Below are positions 47,434 to 58,445 of a DNA stretch of 64,000 bases, in pieces; position 1 is the first letter of the stretch; every line of letters begins with the position of its first letter. The notes beneath the pieces were generated by a model. That model did no database searches, had not been told where the DNA came from, and saw nothing but the letters and a program-made list of their open reading frames with translations. Origin of the DNA: Tetracentron sinense. Taxonomy: Eukaryota; Streptophyta; Magnoliopsida; Trochodendrales; Trochodendraceae. The stretch spans positions 11,054,416 to 11,118,415 of the forward strand of contig CM026567.1 of assembly GCA_015143295.1 (NCBI GenBank), read 5' to 3'. A program made the position numbers and the translations under genes.

Positions 47434-49596
47434 TGTTAGACATATATGCCCACAAAAGCCATTCCGGAATTGTATTAGTCTACTTTATTAATAAAAGCAT
47501 TTTTACATTCACACATTATCTTCTACATTGGGCAACATATTAAAATTATCTCATAAGATGAGACTACTTTATCCCTTAGGTAACATTGTAGGAAAACCAT
47601 CCAATTAGTTTTGAACCAATTGCTAAGGAGATATGGTTTTCCGGTTCCTTGTAGACCTAGAATTGTTCTAAGTTATTTAGGATACATCTGGGCAATATAT
47701 TCCTACTAACTTTCACATTGTTAGTTCCATATGATGGAGTGATGAATCTCAATCACTGAGAGAAGAGTCTCTTAACTAAGATGTGGATATAAGTAAGAAA
47801 GACTTATATTGTAACATGATAGCTTAGTGGATACCCTTAGAAATATATTGTCTATATTTAGGGTTGTCCATTTGACAGATTGTCCTTAACCTGATAGGTT
47901 GACATCTTCTTTAGTATTTGCCTATATTGCTTTGATGTAGCCAATCGTCAATGTCCAACACACCGGACTAAATACGGGCTTGTTGGGTTATGTACGCTAT
48001 ACTAGAAGAAGTGTGTGTATGCTCAACAAGGATTCCACTACTCTTCATTTAGAGTAAATTATATTGAGTTGATACTATCAAATAGGACTTGGAAAACCAG
48101 CGCTGGTATTTATCGATGAAATGGTTTTATCAAAAAAGGTTATTTTTTGTATAAAGGAAAGTAATAATGTTAATTATTTATTTTAAAGAATTTCAAATAG
48201 TTTTGAAAGTCCAAGTTTGACTAAAAGTATCAAAGAGAAATGTTCTCATTATAAGATAGGGATTAAGAGACAGTATAAGATATTGTCCTGTAAGCTTATA
48301 ACAATATTAGATTATGGAAGGACGTGTTTGTAAAAAAATCTTGTAATAGATAATACTTGCAAGTAATTCTTTAAATTCTGGGGGTTAGTCACATTGTGTT
48401 AATGGACATAGATAATATTCTATGATCCTAATGGTATTATAGGAAAATGTTTCCTAGCAACAAGGCTTCAACCAAAAGGTTAAGCACTTGGTCTCACAAC
48501 CGGAAATAGGAGATCCATTTAGATCCCACACACTAGGATATTCTTAAAGCTTTTAATTTAATTATAAATTAAATTAATTAATTTCTCTATGTAAATCACT
48601 ATATGGTACAGTGAAGCTCAAATAGGTGAAATTACATAAGATGTGATTAACCAAATGGGTAGGACCTATATAAGATTTTGATAAAGATCAAAACTTGACC
48701 AACAAGAGTTTAGAACTCTAAAAGGGGCGTGAGATAATGGGGCCCACCTAAGGTGGGATGCCCACTTTATGATATTACTTATCCATTTGATTAGTTGGTA
48801 ATCTTATATCCCATTTAATAGGGATTAGATTACTTGGTTGCTAATTAATGTTTTCCTATTAAGTATGGAATGAATTAGTTTGTTACTAATGGTTTCCTAT
48901 TAAGTAGGAATTGAATTAGTAAGTTACTAATTGGTTTCCCTAGTAAATAGGGAATGAATAATGTTAGTTTCTTATTTTGATAAATCCTAATTAATTTGGA
49001 ATTATCATTAAGGAATCAACAAGAGAGAATTCTAATTAGATTAGAATTAGAAAAAAGAGTCTTGGATTACAAGTAAGCAATCCAAGAGAGCTTCATAAAG
49101 GGTGGGACGTCCACTCCTTTGGCCACAATCACTCTCCAATGTTTTTTTTTCTCTCTCTCTCCAAAACCTCACGCCACCCCTCTCCCTCCTTTGGTGGTTG
49201 TACGGTCAACACTCCCATTCTATTCTCTTGATTTTTGTTTGGATCTTGAATAATATCAGAACCAATCTTATTATCAAGAAATGATCTTGCATTCAAGAAA
49301 AGAATAAAAGATCATAGAGCTTGAATTGGAAGGGCCATTAACTTCCATTAGAGAAAAGCTTTTAAGGATTAAAGAAGGTTCGTATGAATCACAAAGGAGA
49401 CTTTCACTTGCGAAGTTTTGCGAGGATCGTTCTATCCTTCAAATTGTGGAAAAGACTTATCAATTTCATAGATGCAAATGTGATTGCTATTTTATCATTC
49501 ATTGAATAAAATTAATTAGAACTATAGTCAGATCTTGGGATTCGATGTATGCCCCCAAGAACTATTTTTCTAAAATTAAAAAGAGGAATACTTTCA
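47434..49596 (+). mobile_element. Copia solo LTR inserted in the Athila integrase region
   Basis: A 2,163 bp LTR with an exact 5-bp TSD, GGTCT (47,429-47,433 and 49,597-49,601). It begins TGTTAGACATATATGCCC and ends TACTTTCA. The start matches the minus-strand LTR at 31,773, so both belong to the same broad Copia group. No internal domains. Confidence 0.9.
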
Positions 49597-49601
49597 GGTC
49601 T

Positions 49602-50140
49602 TATAAGCTACACAATAGGCCTAAAAGGCATCATTGAGCCTTACAGACCAATCATTTATATCTGTCCTCACAGTTTTCATCAGGATATTCTTTATCTCCC
49701 TATTGGAGACTTCGACCTAGCCACTCATTTGTGGGTGGTATGATGTGGCTACCTTATGAGTGATGGAGTATTTGAGAACTAAAGCCTCAAAATGTCGATC
49801 GAGGAAGTGTTTTCCTTCATCACTTATGATAGTACGCAGGGTGTCAAACCGACAAAATATATTTTCTTACAATAATTTAACCATGACTTTGTGGTTATTG
49901 GTCTTGGTGGCAACTGCTTCCACCTATTTAGAGACATAGTCCACCACCACCAAGATATATTCAAAACCGAAAGATGGCATAAAATGACCCATAAAGTCAA
50001 TATTCCAAATATCAAATACTTCAACAACAAGTATTGAGGTGAGAGGCATCATATCTCTTTGGGGCATTGCTCCCAACTGTTGGAACCTTAGGCAAGCCTG
50101 ATAAAAATTATAGGTATCCTTGAAGAGTGAGGGCAAATAA
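49602..50140 (-). pseudogene. Athila integrase core region
   Basis: Carries CLRFQQLGAMPQRDMMPL and FDIWNIDFMGHFMPSFG, the zinc-finger-to-core junction and first catalytic-Asp motif of Athila integrases. Part of the broken fossil. Confidence 0.88.
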
Positions 50141-50267
50141 AAACTGCTTTACAAAACCTTCACATCGGTCTTCTTCCCTTCAAAGAGACCTCCACATGCA
50201 AGAGAGTGACAAAAAGTTAAGATACTATGAAATTCACTCTCAGGCACACATCGTCAGATCACTTGGT

Positions 50268-50843
50268 CTAGACAATATTTAAATAATTCTGGATCTTCCC
50301 AGAAAAAGAATTTGATTTGGGCAAAGAAGTGAGATTTGTCTTGCTTGGACCAATGAGGGGGAATTTACCCAATTGTGAGGTAATTGACAATGTTTGTGAA
50401 CCATGGAGGTTGCACTTGGTGGACCTCAAACAATTGTTCGTCTGGGAATGAATCTTGGATGGGGAAAGGATCATGGGAGGAGTTGACCAAGACTCTAGAC
50501 AGGTGGTCAGCAACAACATTGTCGGACCCTTTCTTGTCTCGAATCTCAAGGTTGAACTCTTAAAGGAGAAGGATCCACCCAATAGCCTAGGCTTGGTGTC
50601 TTTCTTGGAAAGGAGATACCGCAAGGTGGCATGATCAGTGTACACCAATATCTTGAATCCGAGGAGGTAGGAATGGAATTTTTCCAGGGCATAAACCACA
50701 GCTAATAATTCTTTCTCGGTGGTAGTGTAATTCAGTTGAGCATCCAAGAGAGTCTTACAAGCGTAGTAGATAGCATGGGAGGTCCTATTCACCCTTTGCC
50801 CTAAGATCACCCCGACCGCATAGTCTGAGACATCACAAATCAA
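50268..50843 (-). pseudogene. Athila RNase H region
   Basis: Contains CDVSDYAVGVILGQR, TTTEKELLAVVYALEKF and YTDHATLRYLLSKKD, the three landmarks of Ty3 RNase H. Part of the broken fossil. Confidence 0.9.
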
Positions 50844-51845
50844 CTCAAAGGAAAGAGACCAATAGGCTGCATAATTGGGGCACTGGAGAGTAGATGGCGA
50901 AGCTTGTTAAAAGCTTTGAGGCATGCTTTATCAAAGGAAAAAGGAATATCCTTGGCAAGAAAATTGCTCAAGGGTCCAAAGATTTTGCTAAAGTCCTTGA
51001 TAAAGAGACGATAAAACCCTGCATGGCCAAGGATGGAACAAACTAGCCGCACAATGGTCGGTGGAGGGAGGCTCGAAATTAGGTCAATTTTGGCTTTATC
51101 TACCTCTATACCAATTTTTGACACAATGTGTCCCAAGACAATGCCCTCTTGAACCATGAAATGACTCTTCTCCCAACTCAGAATAAGATTTGTCTCCTCA
51201 CATCTTTTCAAGACCAATGTCTAATTGTGGAGACAATCTTCAATAGAGGTTCCAAATATGAAAAAATCATCCATTAAGACCTTGAGAAATTTTTCCACCA
51301 TGTCGGAGAAAATAGACATCATATACCTTTGAAAAGTTGCTGATGCATTGTACAGACCGAATGACATACACCTATTGGCAAAAGTGTCAAAAGGGCATGT
51401 GAATGTGGTTTTCTTTTGGTTCTCAGGGTAAACATACACTTGCTTGTATTCAGAATAACCATATAGGAAACAATAGTAGCTCTTACCTGCTAACCGCTCT
51501 AGGATTTGATCAATGAATGAGAGTGGGAAGTGATATTTCCTAGTTATGGAATTAAGTTTTGATAGTCAATGCAAACATGTTACCCAGTAGTGACAGGAGT
51601 AAGAACTAACTCTCCTTTCAGATTGGGTACAACGATGATACCGGATTTCTTTGCACTTAAGTAGGACTCACCCATTTGCTATCCGCGATGGGGTATATGA
51701 TACCCGCATCAAGCAGCTTCACCACTTCTTTCATTATCACCACTTTCATGTTAGGATTCAACCTCTGTTGTGCTTCTCTAGAAGGTTTATCATACTCTTC
51801 GAGATGGATGTGATGCATGCACACGAAAGGGTTAATCCTCTTCAA
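50840..51845 (-). pseudogene. Athila reverse transcriptase region
   Basis: In transcription order: KLLDAGIIYPIADSKWVSP near 51,660-51,715, MSFGLYNASATFQRYMMSIF and VLMDDFFIFG around 51,260-51,370 (MDDF in place of the usual YxDD, normal for this lineage), then GHIVSKIGIEVDKAKI near 51,100. Part of the broken fossil. Confidence 0.9.
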
Positions 51846-52082
51846 ATTAACAACGGTTCATCCTATAGCCCCTATGTGCTTTTGAAGCACATCTATCAAT
51901 TTACTCTCTCATTCAACTGATAAATCAACTGCAATAATGACCGGGAGAGTGTCTTGAGATCTCAAGAAAGCATATTTGAGTGAATCCGGGAGTGACTTCT
52001 GTTGCCCAGATATTGACCCTAGAGGGAGGTGATTAGGGTCTATACAAATTAAAAACATGTTTTTCCCTTTGAATGTGGAATT

Positions 52083-53336
52083 AAAATAACAATGGGAAAG
52101 CAACTTAGTTCTAAATTATATGCAATAAGGAAAGTAAAGTAGAGAGTTAGAGAGAGCAAACACCTAGTCTTTGTTCATGAAGTTCGACAATTTGTCTACG
52201 TCCCCGCCTCTTAGCTTCCAGCTTTAACGATTTCAATGATTTTTATTCCCAAATCGTTTAGACTGCTTCTAGGTGAGTCCTAACCTTTACAATCTCTCTT
52301 CACAAGTCAAGATGAAACCTTTCCATGCAAGAGCACAATCCTCTCTTGACTTCTTTGAAGCACCAGCTTTAGTTGTAAGAATCTAACGATTCTTGACTTC
52401 ACTTTTACAAAGATGTATTTGGAATTATCAATTTGAAATAAATGCTCCTGATATGAGCTGAATAAGAGTTGACAAACACTCTAATGAAATCTCTCAATAA
52501 ATGGAGTTGAATAGCTCAAACGAGAGTTTGGGGATTTCTAAGTGTATAATTGATGATGAAATCAATGTGAGTAAAGGGTGATAGAAGTTATTGCAATGAT
52601 CAAGTATTGTGTTTAGTTCATAAATGAACTCCTTTTATAGGTTTTGATCCAATATAGCCGTTGGTGAAGCATTAAATGCATTTTAGGCTGTTGAAAAATA
52701 ACCGTTACAGCGTTTTTCAGAACCAAGCTTCATTCCGTCAACGAAACTGGGTCACCGAGTTCATTTCATTGCCGAATCCAAAAATAGTAAGCTCAGGAAT
52801 TTTTCCTGTCGCCAAAGTCAAATCACCCCTGCGATTTCGTCGATGAAATCAGAGTAAACATTGTTTTTCTCTTTTGGATCAGACCTTGATGATGGGAATC
52901 AATTCCTAGGTCAATTGGCTCTCCTTTAACATGATTTTTATGAATTCCTAGGGCCTTAGAATGATGTCCAATATATGTCTTAGGTTCCTATGGTCAATCT
53001 AAGTATTTTGAGCATTCCACTTACCGACATTGAGGACTTCTTACATAAGTCCTAGATACTCTCATAAAAAGTAAAAACTACATTCATTATGCTTCTTGAG
53101 AGCTGGTCTTCGACTTCATCTTGAATCATATGATTTTGCTTTATCTTCAGGAGACCCGACTTGGACTATAGGTATAGTTATGAATCTTCATTTTTGCTTG
53201 AGTTGATCACTATCTTGAAAAACTTTCATTCTTTTTGCATTGAGTGAAGGGCTAATTTTCTTATAATCTGAAATGTTCAAGCTCTAAACAGAATTATTAG
53301 TACCATAAAATTCATTTCATTATTGTGTTATTATCA
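52083..53336 (-). mobile_element. Solo LTR-like insertion between Athila protease and RT
   Basis: About 1.25 kb absent from the normal Athila layout, with ends TGATAATAACAC (minus strand) and ...TTGTTATTTTA and near-matching 5-bp flanks AAATT / GAATT. TATA-like CTATAAAAGGAG on the minus strand near 52,630-52,640. The extended inverted ends resemble SIRE-type Copia LTRs; the family is not certain. Confidence 0.6.
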
Positions 53337-53454
53337 AAATTATTAGGGATACCCAAGGTTGTAACCTTGAGGCTAACAACTTCAACTCAAGAGTGGGAGG
53401 TGTCTCATGGGATAAGGTGGCTAGAACACTAGAGGTGGTAGGGAGAGGTTCAGT

Positions 53455-54144
53455 CTAGGCTTTCCATGGGAGAGAGTCCAAAAGCGGAGTCGAATTTAAG
53501 AGGTGGTTGACTTCCTTAATGGACTCCTCAACATTATAGTCATTTGTATTAAAATGTGTCAAACATGCTTTAAAAGGGTCATTATATAAGATGTAAGGAA
53601 GGGTGTCCTCAATCATCTCTTCAATGGAACCGACCAAAAAAAATTCTTCATTATTCAAAGGTTGTTGAGAGGTAGTGAAGATGTTCAACCAGACTTTCAT
53701 GTTCCCAAACGAGATATCCATCACCCCGGTGCGACAATTGATGCAAGCATTAGCGGTTGCCAAAAAGAGTTGACCGAGGATCACCAAAATTTGTTTGTTG
53801 GGACCTGGTACCAGTTTCATGTCGAGAACTAGAAAGTCGACCAAGAAATAGAATTTATCAACTTTGATCAAGGCATCTTCAATCATCCCTCTAGGCATTT
53901 TAACAGATCTATCAGCTAATTGCAAAATTACTGATGTAGGACTGAGCTCACCTAAACCAAGCTTTTCATATACCGAGTAGGGAAGAAGGTTAACCCTTGA
54001 TCCTAAGTCTAGGAGTGCCCTATCAATGGAGTGGTCTCCAATGGTACATGAGATAGTGGGGGCACCTGGATCCTTGAATTTTGGAGGAGCAAAGTGTTGA
54101 AGAATGTAGCTCACTTGCTCGGTGAGAAGGACTTTCTTATACAC
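53455..54144 (-). pseudogene. Athila protease region
   Basis: A 229-codon open stretch with PPKFKDPGAPTISCTIGDHS, ALLDLGSRVNLLPYSV (the retropepsin D-[LT]-G-[SA] site and hydrophobic flank) and LQLADRSVKMPRGMIEDALI, diagnostic of the Athila lineage. Part of the broken fossil. Confidence 0.9.
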
Positions 54145-54311
54145 ATGGGTCCTTGATGTACGCTTTTAAGTGTACAAATCCTTGAAGAATTTGGCATAAG
54201 CCGACATTTGCTTGATAGCATTAAGTAAAGGTAAGTTGATCTTTACTTGTTTGAAAACTTCGATCATATCATCCATTTGGGCCCCCTTTTTTGCAAAGAG
54301 TGATGAGTCTT

Positions 54312-55067
54312 TCAAACAAGACGGGAAAGGGGCTTTAGGCATGTAAGGTGCCTCAAAGATGGGGATCGGTGAGATGAAGGACTTTGGTCCTTTTGATTGG
54401 TATCCCCTTCTTCACCCTTAGACTTTGATTGATCAATTATGGGCTCTTTTATTGTGCCTTGATTTTCCTCAAACAAATTATTCACTACCTTGCCATTCCT
54501 TATGGTGATGATGGCCTGAACATGTTCTCGATTTAGCTTATCCACTTGGTTTACACCCCTAAGATTGCTCAATGGTTGACTTGGAAGCGTTCCTTCCACT
54601 CTTCTATTTATGCCATGAGCTAGATATCCCATTTGGGTTTCAAGCTTCTCAATAGTTTGAGAGTGAGAATATAGTAATTGAGTGTTGCTTTTCAACCCCT
54701 TGAGAGAATTCAACACTTTATCCTCAAATGATGGGTTCTTTTGATTAGGAGGAGGAGGATTAGAGTGTTGCAATTGTGTTTGGGCTTGATAGTTGGATTT
54801 ATTATGAAAAGGCCGATTGTTTGGCCTAGGAGGTTGGGAAAATTGTTTGCCTTGAGCTTGGGGAAAGGTACTCACTTGAGCTGGGCCTCCATGAGAAATT
54901 GGGATGATTTCTCCACCTTGGGGTATATGTATTAGAGTATGGATCATTACCCGGGCGAGTGTGGATAGCTTTAGCATGCTCGTGGACAAATTCCGAATAT
55001 TAGGCAGTCGATGGACAATCATGGATATAATGTGCAGTGCTGGAACATAAGGCACAGACCTCATCAA
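54312..55067 (-). pseudogene. Athila gag, C-terminal part
   Basis: A 251-codon open stretch. It has a Pro/Gln/Asn-rich middle (QPPRPNNRPFHNKSNYQ), a helical FEDKVLNSLKGLKSNTQLL... IEKLETQMGYLAHGIN segment typical of Athila gag, and an AIITIRNGKVV motif (usually A.TLRSGK). Part of the broken fossil; the N-terminal part of gag is not clearly open. Confidence 0.82.
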
Positions 55068-55630
55068 GGATATGGGTCTTCATTGTTAAGTCCATGGTAA
55101 GATGGTAACATTTGAATTGTACTGGGCTTGATCTCATAGTGGAGTGTTGTGGTGTCTAACAGTCTGATAAAGAGGGTGAGGAGTAGGTGGAGGGAATAAA
55201 TTATTCCATCAAGAATTTGTTCGGGTCTTGTTCTTCTACCATGGTAGAGAAAAGAGTAGTCTCTAGATTTGAGTAAAATCGGGCCGAAGCCTTGAGAAGC
55301 CTAACGGTACGCTCTAACTCTGAATTAATATGGATTAACTCTTGTTAGCACAACCGTCTACCATGCATACACCCTAGAGGAAAACTCTATGCTCAACTGA
55401 AACCAATTTGTAATTCAAAAGGAGTAGATACTTACAGTGCTCTCTCATGCTTTCTAGAAATTTGGAGATGCTTTAAATTGGAAGTGATTCTTAAGTCATG
55501 CAATTTGGTACTTGCCAATCAAAAGAGTTGAATTCAGTAAACAAAAAATATATTTGTGATTTTTTATTGAATAAAAATGACTCAGCCTTAATCTCTTGAA
55601 TTAAACAACTAAACCGTTCCAACAATTTCT

Positions 55631-55646
55631 GACAACGGCGCTAAAA
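55631..55646 (-). other. Primer-binding-site-like sequence of the Athila element
   Basis: On the minus strand TTTAGCGCCGTTGTCAG lies just inside the 5' LTR and resembles the tRNA-Asp-type PBS (GGCGCCGTTGCC...) common in this lineage. Confidence 0.55.
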
Positions 55647-55648
55647 AT

Positions 55649-57001
55649 TGATCGTCAATTTATTAAACCTTGTAATAGCTACAATTCTGTAGAATAACAA
55701 CTAGTATGGGGTGTCGAACCACAGAGGTCTGTGCTGGTTTTATTGTCTTTTTCTCTGGATTAATTCTAAGTTAATGAGTAACAAGATTGATTGATTTTAA
55801 CCTAATTAAATTATCAAATTTTATTAATCCTAATTAAACTAAGAGCTTTTGGTTATATTTCGGTGAGAGAAGAACTAGGGCGCTCGAATCCACCACTAGC
55901 CTCATAATTAAATCCACAAGTATTTATTCTGGTTTCTCAAGCATAAACAATAGGGATGAGATCAACTACAAGTCTGAACTCATCAAAACAAGAATGATTT
56001 GAGGGATCAAACTCTAGGCATATCCTATATTTGGTTAGCACGAGTGATACATACTAAACTAGGGTTGTGACATCACTTGTCTTCCCTGGGCATAGAATAT
56101 CATATAATCTGATTCCCCGATAATGAAACTCATTGCATAAAATCTATATCAACAATTACAGAAAGAAAATATTAATGAATTCAATCTTAACACAATAAAA
56201 CCTAAGACAAGGATAAGATAAAATTGAAACTGAGTACAAACTTGAATAAACTTGGTTGTATAACAACCCTCTCATTATGCAATCATTGTTTATACAAAAG
56301 AGAAAACTCAAATAAATTACAAGGGATACAATTACTTGGCTAGGGTTTCATCTAAATCTTAAAAAAAGAAATTAGTTTATGCTGAGAGCAAGGAACACCG
56401 CTTTCGACGAAGAACACAAAGAACGCGAGCAATCCATCCTCCAATCTTCACAGATCTCCAGAGCCTCTTTCCTTCAATTATCCAAAATTCAGAACCCTTT
56501 TCAGTGCAAGTAGCTTCCCCTCTTATAGAGACCTCATCCTTGTTGCTAATTTCAACTTTTAGAAACTCCCAAAGGGGCAACACTTTAGCTTTTGTGCACG
56601 AATTACGAGGCTAAAAAGCTGATGATGATCGATTTCCAGATAGGGACGATCGATCGTCCATTCCTGGAATTTCTTCTTTGGCAACGATTTTATGGCCGAT
56701 TGATCGCGAAGTATCTACGATAGATCGTCACTATTTTAACTGGTGATCGATTGTACTCAGGCAACGATCGATATTTCCTTACTTTTCTGCTTTTCTTTCC
56801 TTGATTCTTTTTGGTATTTTTCGTGATGAGGTTCTTCTTCAGCTTGTGATCTTGTAATTCTTCAATTTTTTCTTCTTTTCCTCGCATGATCCTGAAATAG
56901 ATAAAAACAACCAAGTACCGTAACAAGATCCACAAGAGAACCATAAAGTACTGACGAATGCAGTTTGAGGTGCATAAATGTGTAACAATTAGCACCAATC
57001 A
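55649..57001 (-). mobile_element. 5' LTR of the Athila element
   Basis: 1,353 bp, from TGATCGTCAATTTATT to TTAGCACCAATCA on the plus strand. TATA-like CTCTATAAGAGG at about 56,518-56,530, then the leader. Lacks the 165 bp duplication of its partner. Confidence 0.9.
56624..56775 (-). promoter_or_regulatory. Paired palindromes in U3 of the Athila 5' LTR
   Basis: Units start near 56,624, 56,645, 56,695, 56,716, 56,743 and 56,763 (steps 21, 50, 21, 27, 20), matching the other LTR. They end about 93 bp upstream of the TATA-like box. Confidence 0.8.
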
Positions 57002-57072
57002 AAGGTCAATGTAATTTACCCTTTTATAAAATAAAACAATTTAAGAAGATTTGTGTAACACAATTTTGTTTT

Positions 57073-57727
57073 GGGTAAATTACACTGATCTCCCTGGAGG
57101 TTTTGTGAAATTTCAGAAACCCCAACTCTAGTTTCTGAAATTACATTGCCCTCCCTTGTCAAGCTTGTCAGTTAACACCGTTACTCTTTTACAATTTTAC
57201 AACCATTACTTGAGGATCACGTCGTTACGGCTAGGGGTGCACACAACCCGAGCTAGCTTGATGGCTTTGCTCATTTCGGCTTCCGAGCTCAACACATGTC
57301 CTCTTTGACATCCATTAACCATGGTCAAGATTCACTCATCCCTAAGGTTAAATAATCTAACCTTAGTTCTTAGAAAAAAAATATTTTAAAAAATTAACCA
57401 CATGAGTAAGTGAATCATTAGCAAGGAAAATTATTTTTTAAAAAAATTCTAAAAACTAAGGTTATGGATGTCAAAGAGGACATGTGTTGAGCTTGGGAGG
57501 TGTGCGTGTACCACCCAAAAGAATGTGCAATGCATGCTATCATTCCATCTAATCTTGGTTTTGAGAAAAAAAAACAATCTTAGGTTGATTATGCATAACC
57601 ACAATTAAAGGGGGCTCTACAAGCTGCCACATGTCCCTTTAAAACCTACTAACTGTAGTTAAGATTCACTCACCCCTAGGAAAAAATAGGAAATATTAAC
57701 CTCAAAGGAGTTTAGTGTAATTTACCC
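57073..57727. mobile_element. Mutator-type TIR element M4
   Basis: About 655 bp with ends GGGTAAATTACACTGATCTC and ...TTTAGTGTAATTTACCC; flanks TTTTGTTTT / TTTGTTTTT are compatible with a 9-bp TSD. Holds one or two copies of the CTCTACAAGCTGCCAC / AACTGTAGTTAAGATTC unit found in M2. No transposase. Confidence 0.78.
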
Positions 57728-58445
57728 TTTGTTTTTGTTTTTTTTTTTTATACGAGGTACCATATATCTACTACTACTTCTAATAGCTAGGGTTACTTGG
57801 TAAATGGTGAGTGAACATCTACTTGCTACATCACTAATGGAAAGGTTCCATCCCTATGACTATGATATATTAGGATCACCCTCATGAGAGGAGAGGAGCA
57901 CAACTCAGTCATCTAAGCTAGAGGGGCAGCTAGAATTTTCAATTCGTATTACAACCATAAGTAACCCATCGACAAAGTCCCTAATTGTTTTAAATTCGTA
58001 CAATTTGGATTTGAAAATATCACTCGTGGTTAAAAAAAGAGGAGAGAATACCTCACGATAATTTTTTTCCTTACAATGCATCATTTATCTAATATTAGTA
58101 GCTAGGGTTAGTTATTAATGAGTGGACCTCTGATTTGCCATACCATTGAGGAGCCTCCATGTATTGGAGATAGTTTAGAGAATGCAAAGTGGTGTAATAA
58201 AGTGAGATATCATTTCTAGGTAGATTTGAATTTCAAATAGACTAGTATCAAATATTAGATTTGATTAGGATTTGATTTGATTATGATGTAATTATTTTCT
58301 ATGTTGAGACTCTCATATGATCTCTATATAATCCTCAATGAAGAGTCATTGTAGTCATATAAGAATCCTCAATTGAATCACTTACTACACCATGACTTAT
58401 CCCAGGACCATCCTCATGAGAGGGGCACACATCGCCAATTGAGCT
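57728..58445. repeat. Two direct copies of an unknown repeat
   Basis: About 57,766-57,935 and 58,084-58,440 share TAGCTAGGGTTA, then a segment ending in CCTCATGAGAGG. The second copy is longer because of a ~197 bp insertion (58,193-58,389). Function unknown; no gene. Confidence 0.55.
58193..58389 (+). mobile_element. Short LTR-like insertion (TRIM-like)
   Basis: Begins TGTAATAAAGTGAG, has CTATATAATCC near 58,328, and ends CTTACTACA. It interrupts the second direct copy of the local repeat. No matching TSD, so an LTR identity is tentative. Confidence 0.3.

Larger units (their letters stand above)
41840..57001 (-). mobile_element. Athila-lineage Ty3 element, broken fossil
   Basis: A 15.2 kb element with two LTRs, a PBS-like site complementary in style to tRNA-Asp, and gag, protease, RT, RNase H and integrase regions in Ty3 order on the minus strand. 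Lineage is read from gag (VQAI.TIRNGKVV), protease (LQLADRSVKMPRGMIEDALI) and the MDDF form of the RT core. Near-identical 5-bp flanks, GAGGT and AAGGT. It is clearly broken, with on the order of ten interruptions, and holds a CACTA element and two solo LTRs. The LTRs differ by roughly 5-10% by eye, suggesting an age of a few million years. Confidence 0.9.
40984..57021. mobile_element. Mutator-type TIR element M3, split by the Athila fossil
   Basis: Left end GGGTAAATTACACTGACTTC, right end ...CAATGTAATTTACCC, exact 9-bp TSD TTTTATAAA (40,975-40,983 and 57,022-57,030). Only about 0.87 kb is M3 itself; the left part has several tandem copies of the ACACTGACCTCCCCTGAGG-type terminal unit. The Athila element sits close to its right end. 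Confidence 0.88.
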
